Assembly (NCBI GenBank): GCA_017430835.1
Contig: JAFRMD010000095.1
Location: 1-64,000, forward strand
Reading direction: 5' to 3'
DNA: 64,000 bases
Source: Methanosphaera sp.
GTDB lineage: Archaea; Methanobacteriota; Methanobacteria; Methanobacteriales; Methanobacteriaceae
Both the position numbers and the translations under genes were made by a program. The notes under the pieces are model-generated. The model was not told the origin of the DNA, ran no database searches, and saw nothing but the letters and a program-made list of their open reading frames with translations. Numbering within the stretch: position 1 is the stretch's first letter; each line of letters starts with the position of its first letter. This document shows positions 49,688-59,167 of this stretch, one piece after another.

Positions 49688-51295
49688 ATGGTTGAAGAAT
49701 TAAAAGAAATTTGGACAAATTATGATAGACAAACCGTATTTAATTACGTGGAAACTAGATTACATCATTATTTGTTTACTAAAATATTCAAAGATGAAGC
49801 AGAAATAATGAGCAAAATCATTGAGATTAATGAACGAGAATTGAATGCTTTTAAAATAAATTATTTCTTAAACATTCCGGAAACCCAAGATTTAATAAAT
49901 AATTTTGATGCTTTAAAAGACATTACTTCTAAACTCGATACAAACAGCACTCCTTACACCGAAATTGTTGGTCTTGTTAAATATATGTTTGAAAGTATCA
50001 AAAACGATGATACCATTAATCTTACAAATAAAAACTTTGAAAAAGATAAGTTAGATGCTATTAACAAAAATATTCTCGAAAACAAAAAACTAATTAGTGA
50101 ATACTTAAACGATGATATTTTCTCAAATGTTGAAACTCCAGACATTATAGATATTTATTTACTTGAAACTGCTTGTAAAAATACTGATGAGAAATTTAAC
50201 CTTGCAAGATCATATGAAGTATTTGACGAATTATTTGTTTTCCCTAGTAAAATGGAATTATATAATACAATTCTAAAAGAGATTCTAGTTGCAATGAGCA
50301 ATGATAAAATATTTGAATTATATGTTTTACTTAACACTTTAGAAGTTCTTGAAACAACAAAAGGTAGCATTAAATTCCGAAAAGCTGGTGTAAAAGAACT
50401 TGCTCAGTACTATTACCAAGTTGAAGAAAATAATATGGAACATACAACACAGATGGAAATTTTCTTCCATGATTTACCTGAAGAATTAGAGGCTAAGTTT
50501 AAGCCACTGCTTAAATATCCTTATATTTGTCTTCGTATGACTAACTCTGTTAAAGCACAAAATTTAACTCGTATAAGTTATTTATTACTTGAAATTGAAA
50601 GAATTACTGATAATCAAATTAAATACAAATGTAAAGCTACAGAGGACATTAGAAACATTCTCGTTGTTTGGGATCATGCTTTATTTAATGATGAAAAATC
50701 ACACATCAAAGTTCTTGACTATAAGACACTGCAAATGGGACTTAACAAATCATTCGGTAACATTTTCAAATTCCCAAATATTCAGAATGTTGATATTATC
50801 CTTGAGTATTTACCATACTTTGAAGATACTGATAATGAATTTGTACATGTTGAAGGTGGTCAAAGAATCTATGATGATGAAGCTGACTTCTTTAAAGACG
50901 ATCTTTATCAAGAAAACATTTATAAAACATTTGATAACCTTAAAGATTGGGAAGAAAAAGGTTGGAATTATATTAACAACCATGAATTAATTAAAAGACT
51001 TGACCTTTTAACTATTCAAAAAATTGTGTATCTAATTATGCAGAAAGAAAATGTAAGACCTGGTTTCCTTGGAAAACTTATGGAAGATGGTACTATTCTT
51101 ACAATTTTAAGAAGATTAAAAGATATTCGTGATATTAACGAAAGTGAAATTACTGATTTATATTCACCATATGCTAAACTTAAATGTTGTCCAATTCATG
51201 ATCCTGATTTCTATGCTGATAAAGAGAAAGAAATGAGTGATCTTGTTTCAAGACAATCTGAAGAGTTTTCTGAAGATGAACTTAATGTTAAATAG
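49688..51295 (+). CDS. Unknown 535-aa cytoplasmic protein
   Basis: Starts MVEELKEIWTNYDRQTVFNY; the ATG at 49688 follows GGAGAGTATAAAT, while the ATG 15 bases earlier overlaps that site. Acidic, mostly alpha-helical in appearance, with no signal peptide, membrane segment or nucleotide motif. C-terminal part has CCPIHDPDFYADKEKEM and an acidic end. It may belong to an archaeal DUF family such as DUF530, which I cannot verify. Monocistronic. Confidence 0.6.
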   Translation: MVEELKEIWTNYDRQTVFNYVETRLHHYLFTKIFKDEAEIMSKIIEINERELNAFKINYFLNIPETQDLINNFDALKDITSKLDTNSTPYTEIVGLVKYMFESIKNDDTINLTNKNFEKDKLDAINKNILENKKLISEYLNDDIFSNVETPDIIDIYLLETACKNTDEKFNLARSYEVFDELFVFPSKMELYNTILKEILVAMSNDKIFELYVLLNTLEVLETTKGSIKFRKAGVKELAQYYYQVEENNMEHTTQMEIFFHDLPEELEAKFKPLLKYPYICLRMTNSVKAQNLTRISYLLLEIERITDNQIKYKCKATEDIRNILVVWDHALFNDEKSHIKVLDYKTLQMGLNKSFGNIFKFPNIQNVDIILEYLPYFEDTDNEFVHVEGGQRIYDDEADFFKDDLYQENIYKTFDNLKDWEEKGWNYINNHELIKRLDLLTIQKIVYLIMQKENVRPGFLGKLMEDGTILTILRRLKDIRDINESEITDLYSPYAKLKCCPIHDPDFYADKEKEMSDLVSRQSEEFSEDELNVK

Positions 51296-51621
51296 GTTTT
51301 TTTCATCCTTTAATTTTTTTTAATTAAATTATAATACAAATATTTTTAAAAGTAATACTTTTTTTTATTTCGTTTAAATAGTTGTATTAAAGTATTACAA
51401 ATATATGCTTTTTTTAGCCAAAATTATTAATTATTACTTATTTATATTAAAAACCATACCAAAGTATTAACTAATTTATCATATAACCTTAGCATTAAGC
51501 TTTAAAATAGAACACTTTATATATTACATTCAATAAATATTTTAAATAAGTATACTTAATAAAAATAAATGAAAATGTATTACATTGAAGATTTAAAATT
51601 AATATTTATGGAGGCAATAAA
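51296..51621. other. Non-coding region upstream of cbiM
   Basis: 326 A+T-rich bases. Probable promoter for cbiMNQ (TATA-like near 51520-51530). I see no GTATGA-type NikR site and no cobalamin riboswitch. Confidence 0.4.
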
Positions 51622-52245
51622 TTGCATATACCTGATGGTTTTATAAGTATGCCACTATGTATTATATTATACATAATAGCAATAGTAGCTCTTTACTTCT
51701 CAGTTAAATGGAGTAAAGACAATTTAGACGATAAATATATACCATTACTTGCAGTATTAGCTGCTGGAATATTTGCAATACAATCATTTAACCTACCAGT
51801 TCCTTTCGGATCAAGTGGACACTTACTTGGTGCTGCTTTAGTCGCAATGATATTCTGTAGTCCTTATGCAGCAATAATAGTATTGTCAGTAGTTTTAGTA
51901 CTACAAGCATTATTCTTCGGAGACGGAGGAATAACTGCACTTGGAGCAAATATCATTAACATGGGAGTAGTAGGCGGATTTGTAGGTTATTATGGATTCG
52001 TAGGACTTAAAGATAAAATTGGTGAAACACCAAGTATATTCATAGCAGCATGGGCTGGCTGTTTCATAGCCGCATTAGTAGCTGCAATTGAAATGGCATT
52101 AAGTGGAACATTCCCATTAATTGATGGTTTATTCTTCATGGGAGGATACCATGCAATGATTGGTGTTATAGAAGGTATAATTACTGTAGTAATTATTAAA
52201 GGATTAGAATCGGTTAGACCCGATTTATTAGCATGGAATAGGTGA
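51622..52245 (+). CDS. cbiM: Cobalt/nickel ECF transporter substrate-binding subunit CbiM/NikM
   Basis: 207 aa, TTG start after TGGAGGCAATAAA. The mature N-terminus Met-His-Ile-Pro-Asp-Gly is the conserved metal-binding motif, so this start is certain. About six to seven helices. Takes up Co2+ (for corrinoids) or Ni2+ (for F430 and hydrogenase). Followed by cbiN after 4 bases. Confidence 0.93.
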   Translation: MHIPDGFISMPLCIILYIIAIVALYFSVKWSKDNLDDKYIPLLAVLAAGIFAIQSFNLPVPFGSSGHLLGAALVAMIFCSPYAAIIVLSVVLVLQALFFGDGGITALGANIINMGVVGGFVGYYGFVGLKDKIGETPSIFIAAWAGCFIAALVAAIEMALSGTFPLIDGLFFMGGYHAMIGVIEGIITVVIIKGLESVRPDLLAWNR

Positions 52246-52249
52246 TAAT

Positions 52250-52537
52250 ATGGAAAATAAAAATATTTACATAGGAATACTTATTATAGCATTAATAGTC
52301 TGTATTTTATCACCATTTTTAGCTTCTGGTGATCCGGATGGACTTGAAGCTTCAGCCGAACATTTAAATCCAACTGCTTTAGAAGCAGAACAAGCAATCC
52401 AACCTATTATGCCTGATTATACTCTCGAAGGACTTGAAGATAATCCATTAGTTGGCGTTGGATGTTTAGTTGTAGGTGTTATATTAACACTCCTTCTTGC
52501 TTATGGAGTATTCTACCTAGTAAGTAAAAAAAAATAA
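52250..52537 (+). CDS. cbiN: CbiN-like accessory subunit (PDGLE domain)
   Basis: 95 aa with two helices (about 5-24 and 66-90) flanking an external loop with DPDGLEASAEHL, the PDGLE signature. It assists CbiM in metal loading. Between cbiM (4-base gap) and cbiQ. Confidence 0.88.
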   Translation: MENKNIYIGILIIALIVCILSPFLASGDPDGLEASAEHLNPTALEAEQAIQPIMPDYTLEGLEDNPLVGVGCLVVGVILTLLLAYGVFYLVSKKK

Positions 52538-52544
52538 ACCCCCA

Positions 52545-52590
52545 AGTGGATGATTGAAATCATTTTATTATGATTAAACATCCATTTCAT
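52545..52590 (+). terminator. Stem-loop between cbiN and cbiQ
   Basis: GGATG (52548-52552) pairs with CATCC (52579-52583), extended by weak pairs (AGT/ATT), with TGATT/AATCA-like pairing inside, then TTTCATTTT. It may end part of the cbiMN transcript. Sequence support is modest. Confidence 0.35.
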
Positions 52591-52654
52591 TTTAAACTAT
52601 TTTTATTAAATATTAAATATATAATAAGTAATTAGTAAAAGGAGGAATGATATT

Positions 52655-53449
52655 TTGGTAAGTGTTGAAGAATTAAGAAAACAAGAATACATGTCCAATC
52701 AAAATGGAATTCTCCACAATATTGACAGCAGAATTAAACTAATCGTTTTAATATTAATAATACTGTTTGCTGTAACATCCTCCAATTACATGGTATTCCT
52801 AGTTCTTGAATTATATTTAATTATCCTTATACTTATTTCAAGGATATCACTTAAAGACGCTTTAATTAGAGTAATTCTTATACTTCCATTTGGATTCTTT
52901 ATAGCTATTTTTCAACCGTTTATCCAACCAGGAGAAGTTTTATACACATTGCCTTTTGGAATTAACATTACTTTACAAGGCCTATTATTTGCTGAATTAT
53001 TAATGGCAAGATTAACTGTTAGTGTAACTTCAATTGTATTATTTTCATACATAACCCCTATGAAAGATATTGCTGAAGCCTTTAGAAGATTACACATGCC
53101 AAATGAGTTTGCTATGATTTTTTCATTATTTGTTAGATTCATATTCTTATTTTATGACGAATTAACAAGTATTAGACAAGCTCAAAGTAGTAGGTGTTTT
53201 TCACTAACCAACAGTACTCCATATATGTGGAAACTAAAACAAGTAGGTTACCTCTTTTTGATGATGTTTTTAAGAGCTTATGAACGAGGAGAATCAGTAT
53301 ATGCCAGTATGGCCAGTAGAGGTTATAATAGTGAAAGTACCATATATTTATCAAAGAAAAAACTATCCGTACAAAGCATATTGTACCTAGCCATACCAAT
53401 CATAATAATGATTATATTATCTATTTTACAATCCATGAGTATAATATAA
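52655..53449 (+). CDS. cbiQ: ECF transporter transmembrane coupling subunit CbiQ
   Basis: 264 aa, TTG start with AAAGGAGGAATGATATT upstream. Five or so helices, and the coupling motifs MASRGYNSE (A-x-x-x-R-G) and a preceding AQSSRCFS that contact the ATPase. No ATPase gene (cbiO) follows, unlike in most clusters; the next gene is unrelated. Confidence 0.92.
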   Translation: MVSVEELRKQEYMSNQNGILHNIDSRIKLIVLILIILFAVTSSNYMVFLVLELYLIILILISRISLKDALIRVILILPFGFFIAIFQPFIQPGEVLYTLPFGINITLQGLLFAELLMARLTVSVTSIVLFSYITPMKDIAEAFRRLHMPNEFAMIFSLFVRFIFLFYDELTSIRQAQSSRCFSLTNSTPYMWKLKQVGYLFLMMFLRAYERGESVYASMASRGYNSESTIYLSKKKLSVQSILYLAIPIIIMIILSILQSMSII

Positions 53450-53605
53450 TTAACTTCAACATTTTTTTTACCAAAAAAAAACTAATTAATTATCAATACT
53501 ATTTTAAAAAATAAGTTACATATATTAATATAATAAAGATTATTAAATGATAATTTTCAGAAGAATTTATCACTATATTATCATAAGCAATAGACGGTGA
53601 AGTAT

Positions 53606-54349
53606 ATGGATGCAATTATTAATTTAGAAGATATTAAAGTAAAAGAATGGGAAAAAGGAACCATATCATTTAATGTAACTGATGAAAACAATAATCCAGT
53701 CAGTGGTAGGGTAGCAGTTAAATTAGATAACATTACTTATTTTAACAAAGTTATTGAAGATGGTAAATTCTTTGAAGCTTTTGATTTCAGTAGTTTTCAC
53801 GATGAAGAATACAAGTTAGAAGTTATTTATGGTGGAAATGATGAATGTGCTCCAGCTAGTAAAAGTGCTAAAATCATTATTGAAAAAGCAGATCCTATCT
53901 TAATTCCTATTAGTGATTTACAAAATGCTTGTTACAGATTAATTAAATGGATTGAAACCAATAAAAGATTACCTGGTAAAATATTAATTAATAATATAGA
54001 AGTTACCATTGGAAACTTATTTAATTTATTAGCAAAAACCGTTGCCCAACTAAACAACAACAATAATGAAGATGTTGAGTTAACATGGGCCAAAACTCCA
54101 GAATTATCTAGTGAAAACATTACACAAGAAGTATTAATTAGTAAAGAGGATTATGTTAAAATTACTGACAATATCTTAAAAGAAATTAATGACACCCAAT
54201 CCTGTCCTAGTACTGTTGAAGTTGAAAGTGGTAAAATTGGTTTTATGAATTTAGTATATATCTACTCCACAATTATTTCAAACAGTTCCATTAATAATGG
54301 TTTACTATCTGGAGTTTATATAAAACCATGGAAAGAAATAGTAGCTTAA
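53606..54349 (+). CDS. Ig-like plus pseudomurein-binding-repeat protein without a signal peptide
   Basis: 247 aa. ATG at 53606 follows GGTGAAGTAT; the in-frame GTG at 53597 is part of that site. Residues 1-95 form a Big_3-type Ig domain (GRVAVKLDNITYF...VIYGGNDECAPAS). Two units then resemble pseudomurein-binding repeats: about 105-145 (NACYRLIKWIETNKRLPGKI...NLFNLLAK) and about 185-245 (DYVKITDNILKEINDTQSCP...FMNLVYIYS). Pseudomurein is the methanobacterial cell wall. No signal peptide is seen from either start, which is odd for a wall protein. Confidence 0.7.
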   Translation: MDAIINLEDIKVKEWEKGTISFNVTDENNNPVSGRVAVKLDNITYFNKVIEDGKFFEAFDFSSFHDEEYKLEVIYGGNDECAPASKSAKIIIEKADPILIPISDLQNACYRLIKWIETNKRLPGKILINNIEVTIGNLFNLLAKTVAQLNNNNNEDVELTWAKTPELSSENITQEVLISKEDYVKITDNILKEINDTQSCPSTVEVESGKIGFMNLVYIYSTIISNSSINNGLLSGVYIKPWKEIVA

Positions 54350-54405
54350 TTTTGTTATTAATTTCTTATTACTTTTTTTTAAAAAATCGAATTATAATAA
54401 GTTTT

Positions 54406-54690
54406 CTATTCAAAAACTTCTTCTTTTGGCAAATAATCACATAAATGCAATTCTTGTTTTATTGGGTTTAAAGTAAATATTAAGATTTTATCGTCAATCT
54501 CTACCCATTTATAATTTTGTAATGGTTTATCAAAAGTATTAAATCTTGTTTTATGATTTTTCCTTATGCAAGCAAAGTGTTTAATTTCATCTATTTTTTT
54601 TAAAAAACGAGTATATTCCCTGAATTTTAAACTTTTTATTTGCTCTAATTTTTTTTCAAAATCTTTTTCGATTGTGATCTGATATACCAT
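54406..54690 (-). CDS. RelE/ParE-superfamily toxin-like protein, orphan
   Basis: 94 aa: MVYQITIEKDFEKKLEQI, a basic middle (FACIRKNHKTRF) and a C-terminal YKWVEIDDKILIFTL strand pair, the compact RelE/ParE layout. If active it would cleave ribosome-bound mRNA. GATGGGGT precedes the ATG at 54690; an ATG at 54705 is also possible. No antitoxin gene lies on either side. Confidence 0.6.
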   Translation of the reverse strand: MVYQITIEKDFEKKLEQIKSLKFREYTRFLKKIDEIKHFACIRKNHKTRFNTFDKPLQNYKWVEIDDKILIFTLNPIKQELHLCDYLPKEEVFE

Positions 54691-54705
54691 TTTTTTTAAC
54701 CCCAT

Positions 54706-54991
54706 CTTTATTTAACGTTGAAAATTGTTTAATTAAACAAATAATATCCGTTATAAAATTATACAATTTTTAATATTATGATAAATTTTTATAAAATGTA
54801 TAAAATAACGTCCCTTTGACAATATTTAAAACATAAACGCCCATATAATCCTATACAATACTATATAACATTAGTTATAAATAATTTTCTTTAAAAATCT
54901 TCAATAATTTTAGATAAGAATATTAAGAAAGAAATACAAATGAATATATAATATAATAATTTATTTTAATGAATTAAAATGGTGTGAAAAT
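54706..54991. other. Divergent promoter region between the toxin-like gene and drg
   Basis: 286 A+T-rich bases. No antitoxin-sized frame with a ribosome binding site was found. TATA-like stretches occur near 54860 and 54945. Confidence 0.35.
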
Positions 54992-56089
54992 ATGTCAGCA
55001 GCTGAAGATAGAATTAAACAAATAGAAGAGGAAATTAAGAAAACTCAAAAAAATAAGGCAACATCACACCATATTGGTAAACTAAAAGCACAAATTGCAC
55101 AACTTAAAGAAAAAATTGAAAAACGTAATAGTTCATCAACAAAAGGGGAAGGATTCTTAGTTAGAAAAAGTGGAGATTCCACTGCAGTACTGTTAGGATT
55201 TCCTTCAGTTGGAAAATCAACCATTTTAAATTATTTAACTAACGCAAATTCTAAAGTAGGTGCTTATGAATTCACAACATTAGATATTGTTCCGGGCATT
55301 ATGGAGTATGAAGATGCTAAAATACAAATTTTAGACATACCAGGGATTATTAAAGGAGCATCCAAAGGAAAAGGTAAAGGTCGTGAAATATTATCCGCTA
55401 CTAGAAATGCTGATTTAATTATTATGGTTTTAGATGTTTTCCAACCAGAACACATGGACGTTATTTTAGAGGAAGTTAGAAATATTGGTGTAAGACCTAA
55501 TGAAATAGCACCTAATGTCAAAGTATCTAAGAAAAAAATGGGTGGTTTAAATATTGTTTCAACAGTTGAATTAACCCATTTAGATGAAAAGACTATTCAC
55601 TCCATTTTAAGTGAATATGGTATTCATAGTGCGGATGTTGTTTTAAGAGAAGATGTAACTATAGATAGGTTTATCGATGCAATGGAACCTAATCGTGCAT
55701 ATATTCCTATGACTGTTGTTGTTAACAAGATTGATTTAGCAAGCGAAGAGCAGTTAGCTGAACTTAAGAAAAAGTTACCTGATGCATTATTTGTTTCAGC
55801 AGATGATGGAATAAAGATGGATGAACTTAAAGAAAGAATTTTTGTTGATTTGGATTTGATTAGATTATACCTTAAACCTCAAGGTAAAAAAGCAGATATG
55901 GATGAACCATTAATTATTCGAAAAGGTTCTACCATAGAAGATGTTGCACGTAAATTACATAGAGATTTCGTTAAAAATTTCAAATTTGCTAAGGTTTGGG
56001 GCAAATCTGTAAAATTTCCGGGACAAAAAGTTGGTTTAGAACACGTTCTAGAAGATCATGATATCGTAAGAATAATTATTAAAAAATAG
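54992..56089 (+). CDS. drg: DRG-family GTPase (Obg-like, Rbg/Drg)
   Basis: 365 aa. A coiled N-terminal stretch (1-50), then the GTPase core: P-loop [18 protein letters not shown], and a C-terminal TGS domain (about 295-365, [18 protein letters not shown]). The ribosome-linked family is conserved in archaea and eukaryotes. Confidence 0.95.
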   Translation: MSAAEDRIKQIEEEIKKTQKNKATSHHIGKLKAQIAQLKEKIEKRNSSSTKGEGFLVRKSGDSTAVLLGFPSVGKSTILNYLTNANSKVGAYEFTTLDIVPGIMEYEDAKIQILDIPGIIKGASKGKGKGREILSATRNADLIIMVLDVFQPEHMDVILEEVRNIGVRPNEIAPNVKVSKKKMGGLNIVSTVELTHLDEKTIHSILSEYGIHSADVVLREDVTIDRFIDAMEPNRAYIPMTVVVNKIDLASEEQLAELKKKLPDALFVSADDGIKMDELKERIFVDLDLIRLYLKPQGKKADMDEPLIIRKGSTIEDVARKLHRDFVKNFKFAKVWGKSVKFPGQKVGLEHVLEDHDIVRIIIKK

Positions 56090-56171
56090 AATTACAAAAT
56101 AAATTTAATGAATGTAATGTAAATTTTATAAAATTTAGACCATAATATATATTAAAGTTTAGACCAATATT

Positions 56172-56262
56172 TAATTGTACCCACAGAACATTTTTATTAA
56201 AATTGTGATTGAACATATAATTTCTATATAATATAAATTATATAGTCACAGTTAACTTTTTT
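56172..56262 (+). ncRNA. Putative small RNA, copy 1
   Basis: Begins TAATTGTACCCACAGAACAT, 25 bases after the start of the box ATATATTAAA (56147-56156), where an archaeal transcript should start. TTGTGA (56203-56208) pairs with TCACA (56246-56250); a 9-bp hairpin CTATATAAT/ATTATATAG (56224-56245) lies inside; GTTAACTTTTTTT follows like a terminator. Shares its 5' end, outer stem and tail with copy 2. Confidence 0.55.
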
Positions 56263-56416
56263 TACAAAAAATTATTATAGAGCTAAAATTAATTTCATTT
56301 TTTATTATTTAGAAAATAGTTCGTTTTCAATAAAACTTATAAAATCTTCTTATCATAATTAATCCAAGATTAACAATTTATTGATAAGCATATATTAAAC
56401 CCTTTTTACAAAGAAC

Positions 56417-56494
56417 TAATTGTACCCACAAAACATACAATTAAATTGTGATGTGAATAATGTCATTCAAGTCACAGTTATTTATTTTTTCTTT
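56417..56494 (+). ncRNA. Putative small RNA, copy 2
   Basis: Begins TAATTGTACCCACAAAACAT, 28 bases after the start of the same box ATATATTAAA (56389-56398). TTGTGA (56446-56451) pairs with TCACA (56472-56476), continued by TGAAT (56454-56458) with ATTCA (56465-56469), loop AATGTC. GTTATTTATTTTTTC follows. The inner stem differs in sequence from copy 1, but both copies still form a hairpin. Confidence 0.55.
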
Positions 56495-56661
56495 TTAATT
56501 AATTACAAATTTAAATTATTGATATTAAAGCAATTATTATTAATTTAATGAAAGTATTTATTAAAGAAAAGATTTATATTATTACTATACAAAAAAGAAT
56601 TATTTAATAATATATTTTTGTTAATATCTAAAAATCATTTTCATATTAAGTGTTAAGGAAT

Positions 56662-57390
56662 CTAAGTTGAATCTGTTAAATCAGTGAATTCAATTTGGAC
56701 ATTTTCTTTTTTTAAGGAATTTATTAAAATTTTCGCATAAAATAACTTTTTTTTCTTTATTTCATCCGCTTGTTTTAATTTAACGCCAATTTCAGGTCTT
56801 GAATAATTAGTAATTATATCACCAAAATCCATTCCGGCCAGAATAATTTTAGTCATTTTCAAAGAATAAACTGCAATATGAGCCGCTCTATCCCCATCAG
56901 TAAAGCCACCATAATTTTCAAGCAAATCAAAAGGATTTGATTGGCATGTTGGGATAATTTTATCCAACTTTGGAAGATACTTCTCTATTTTATCAATATT
57001 ATCACCGTGAGCATGGACATATAATACAGACCCCCTTTTATTAGCTTCAATTATACTTCCTATTTTTCCATCCAAATCTGTGACAATGAAATCAGGTATA
57101 ATTCCTTCTTCAATAAGTGCAGTAGTTGCACCGTCAGCAGCAATTAAAGTATAGTTTTCTATAAAAACATGCTCTTTAATATAACCTATATGTTTTTTAA
57201 TTGAAGGACCTGCACCAAAAATAATACATTGATTATTAACATGTACATGATTAATATCAAATTTACCAATTTTTCTAATTTCGTCATTTAATATTTTTGC
57301 AGATAATTCATCATCAACCCTGCTAAAACCAAAATCATCCATTATTAACGGATACCAATAATCCCAATTATTATATTTTACATTACACAT
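56662..57390 (-). CDS. mptE: 6-hydroxymethyl-7,8-dihydropterin pyrophosphokinase MptE (DUF115)
   Basis: 242 aa. Makes the pterin diphosphate used for tetrahydromethanopterin, the C1 carrier of methanogens. Family motifs: IFGAGPSIKKHI, LIAADGATTALIEEGIIPD, VTDLDG, VHAHGDN and GFTDGDRAAH. ATG start after GTGGATTTTT. Single gene. Confidence 0.92.
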   Translation of the reverse strand: MCNVKYNNWDYWYPLIMDDFGFSRVDDELSAKILNDEIRKIGKFDINHVHVNNQCIIFGAGPSIKKHIGYIKEHVFIENYTLIAADGATTALIEEGIIPDFIVTDLDGKIGSIIEANKRGSVLYVHAHGDNIDKIEKYLPKLDKIIPTCQSNPFDLLENYGGFTDGDRAAHIAVYSLKMTKIILAGMDFGDIITNYSRPEIGVKLKQADEIKKKKLFYAKILINSLKKENVQIEFTDLTDST

Positions 57391-57629
57391 AAAAATCCAC
57401 TATTAATAATTTATAACAATTAACTTAATAATATATTCAAATTAAATCCAATAGGCAATCCTTTTCCCATACATTAAAAAAGTATAAAAAATATAAATAT
57501 CATCATAGTAAGTTTAGTTAAGATTAAGATATACAAGTATTTAATTTAAGTATATTTTACTAGCCTTATTATATTTTTTAAATAAACGTTTATATAAAAA
57601 AAATAATATTATTTGGAGGAATATTCCCA

Positions 57630-58775
57630 ATGGAAGATATTTTATTAATGATTCCTGGACCAACAACTGTTCCAAAACGAGTTTTAGATGCAATGGCTCA
57701 ACCAATAACAAACCACAGAGGAGCAGCATATGGAGAAATTTTAGATGAAACCACAGCTATGATGTCTGAAGTATTCCAAACAGACAACAAATCATACTTC
57801 CTAACAGGTTCTGGAACATCCGCAATGGAAGCAGCAATTGCAAACATTGTTGAAAAAGGTGACAAAGTAATCAATGTTGTTGGAGGAAAATTCGGTGAAA
57901 GGCTCCAACAGTTAACAGAAGTATTCGGTGGAGAATCCATAGAAGTAACAGTACCATGGGGACAAGCAGCAGATCCTGCAGAAATTAAAAGAGTTGTAGA
58001 AGAAAATGATGATGCAAAAGCATTAACCCTGATTCACAATGAAAGTTCAACTGCAGTAGTAAACCCTATTAAGGAAGTTGGAGAAATCATGAAAGACTAT
58101 GATACCCTATTTGTTGTTGACACCGTATCTTCTCTTGCTGGAGACACAGTAAAAGTAGATGAATATGGATTAGACATTTGTTTATCCGGATCACAAAAAT
58201 GTATTGCAGCACCTCCTGGAATGAGTATGCTTACATTAAGTGATGATGCTTGGAATACGGTTGACAAAGTAGAATCTCCAACATACTACTTAGACATGAA
58301 AAAAATGAGAAAAAGTGGTGAAAAATCACAAACACCTTACACACCTAGTGTATCCATGACATATGCAATGAATGAAGCCTTAAGTATGGTTCTTGAAGAA
58401 GGATTAGATGCACGTATTAAACGTCACCATACTGGTGCAGAAGCTACAAGGGAAGCAGCAAAAGCATTAGGTTTAGAACTATTTGCACGTGAAGGAGATT
58501 ATTCCAACACACTTACTGGTATAAAAATGCCTGAAGGCGTTACAGACTCCCAATTACGTGGAACAATGAGAGACAAATACCAAATCGAATTAGCTGGTGG
58601 ACAAGACCACCTTAGTGGAAACATATTCAGAATAGGCCATATGGGTGTTACTGGCTTACAAGAACTAGCAATGACCTTCACATGTCTTGAAATGACATTG
58701 AAAGAATTTGGATTTGAATTTGATGCTGGAGCAGGAGTTGCAGCATTACAAGATGTATATCTTAAAAACCAATAA
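57630..58775 (+). CDS. Class V aminotransferase (alanine-glyoxylate / serine-pyruvate type)
   Basis: 381 aa. PLP Lys190 in SGSQKCIAAPPG, Asp164 in VVDTVSS, and the N-terminal MIPGPTTVP loop are characteristic. In methanogens this type is proposed for glycine/serine or alanine metabolism; the substrate is not settled here. GGAGGAATATTCCCA precedes the ATG. A terminator hairpin follows the gene. Confidence 0.9.
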   Translation: MEDILLMIPGPTTVPKRVLDAMAQPITNHRGAAYGEILDETTAMMSEVFQTDNKSYFLTGSGTSAMEAAIANIVEKGDKVINVVGGKFGERLQQLTEVFGGESIEVTVPWGQAADPAEIKRVVEENDDAKALTLIHNESSTAVVNPIKEVGEIMKDYDTLFVVDTVSSLAGDTVKVDEYGLDICLSGSQKCIAAPPGMSMLTLSDDAWNTVDKVESPTYYLDMKKMRKSGEKSQTPYTPSVSMTYAMNEALSMVLEEGLDARIKRHHTGAEATREAAKALGLELFAREGDYSNTLTGIKMPEGVTDSQLRGTMRDKYQIELAGGQDHLSGNIFRIGHMGVTGLQELAMTFTCLEMTLKEFGFEFDAGAGVAALQDVYLKNQ

Positions 58776-58794
58776 TTTAACTAATTTTTGTTTA

Positions 58795-58824
58795 GGAAGT
58801 TGAAACCTAGACTTCCATTTTTTT
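58795..58824 (+). terminator. Terminator hairpin after the aminotransferase gene
   Basis: GGAAGT (58795-58800) pairs with ACTTCC (58811-58816) over a 10-base loop, followed by ATTTTTTTAAATTT, 20 bases after the stop codon. Confidence 0.6.
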
Positions 58825-59020
58825 AAATTTTAAATTTTCTATTTTATCACATTTATTATAATGAAATGTATATAATCAACTTAAGAATAGTTACACGCAA
58901 TAACTAATCCCCATAATCTTAACTTAACAATTAGAAATGAATTGATAGAAAACATTAAACCTAATTTCACTAAAAATATTAAATTTTTGAAAATGTATTT
59001 GTTTTCAAGAAAAAAAAACA

Positions 59021-59052
59021 AATAGTTTATATACTATTTAGGATAAACTATT
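59021..59052 (+). promoter_or_regulatory. amt-glnK promoter with an overlapping inverted repeat
   Basis: TATA box TTTATATA (59026-59033), about 135 bases before the amt start. It sits in a 10-bp perfect inverted repeat, AATAGTTTAT (59021-59030) and ATAAACTATT (59043-59052). Predicted transcription start is about 59055-59058, at the edge of the NrpR operator. Confidence 0.6.
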
Positions 59053-59058
59053 ATTATC

Positions 59059-59072
59059 GGAAGTATGCTTCC
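59059..59072. promoter_or_regulatory. NrpR operator of amt-glnK
   Basis: GGAAGTATGCTTCC, an exact match to the GGAA-N6-TTCC operator known for the methanogen nitrogen repressor NrpR. It lies just downstream of the TATA box over the expected transcription start, so bound NrpR would block amt-glnK when nitrogen is plentiful, with release by 2-oxoglutarate. Confidence 0.8.
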
Positions 59073-59167
59073 TACTTCTGTTATCTTTTTAAAAATATAT
59101 TGTAAACTAAAAAGAAATAATTAAAACATAGAAGCATAACCAAAAAAATATTAGATGGAGGATTTTA

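Larger units (their letters stand above)
56090..56661. other. Intergenic region holding two related small-RNA-like elements
   Basis: 572 bases between drg and mptE with no protein gene. Two similar units at 56172 and 56417, each behind an ATATATTAAA box, are listed separately. The rest is A+T-rich. Confidence 0.6.

Noticed and set aside
58795..58816. GGAAGT...ACTTCC as a second NrpR operator
   Set aside because: The half-sites GGAA and TTCC are 14 bases apart instead of 6, and it sits just after a stop codon with a T-run, as a terminator does.
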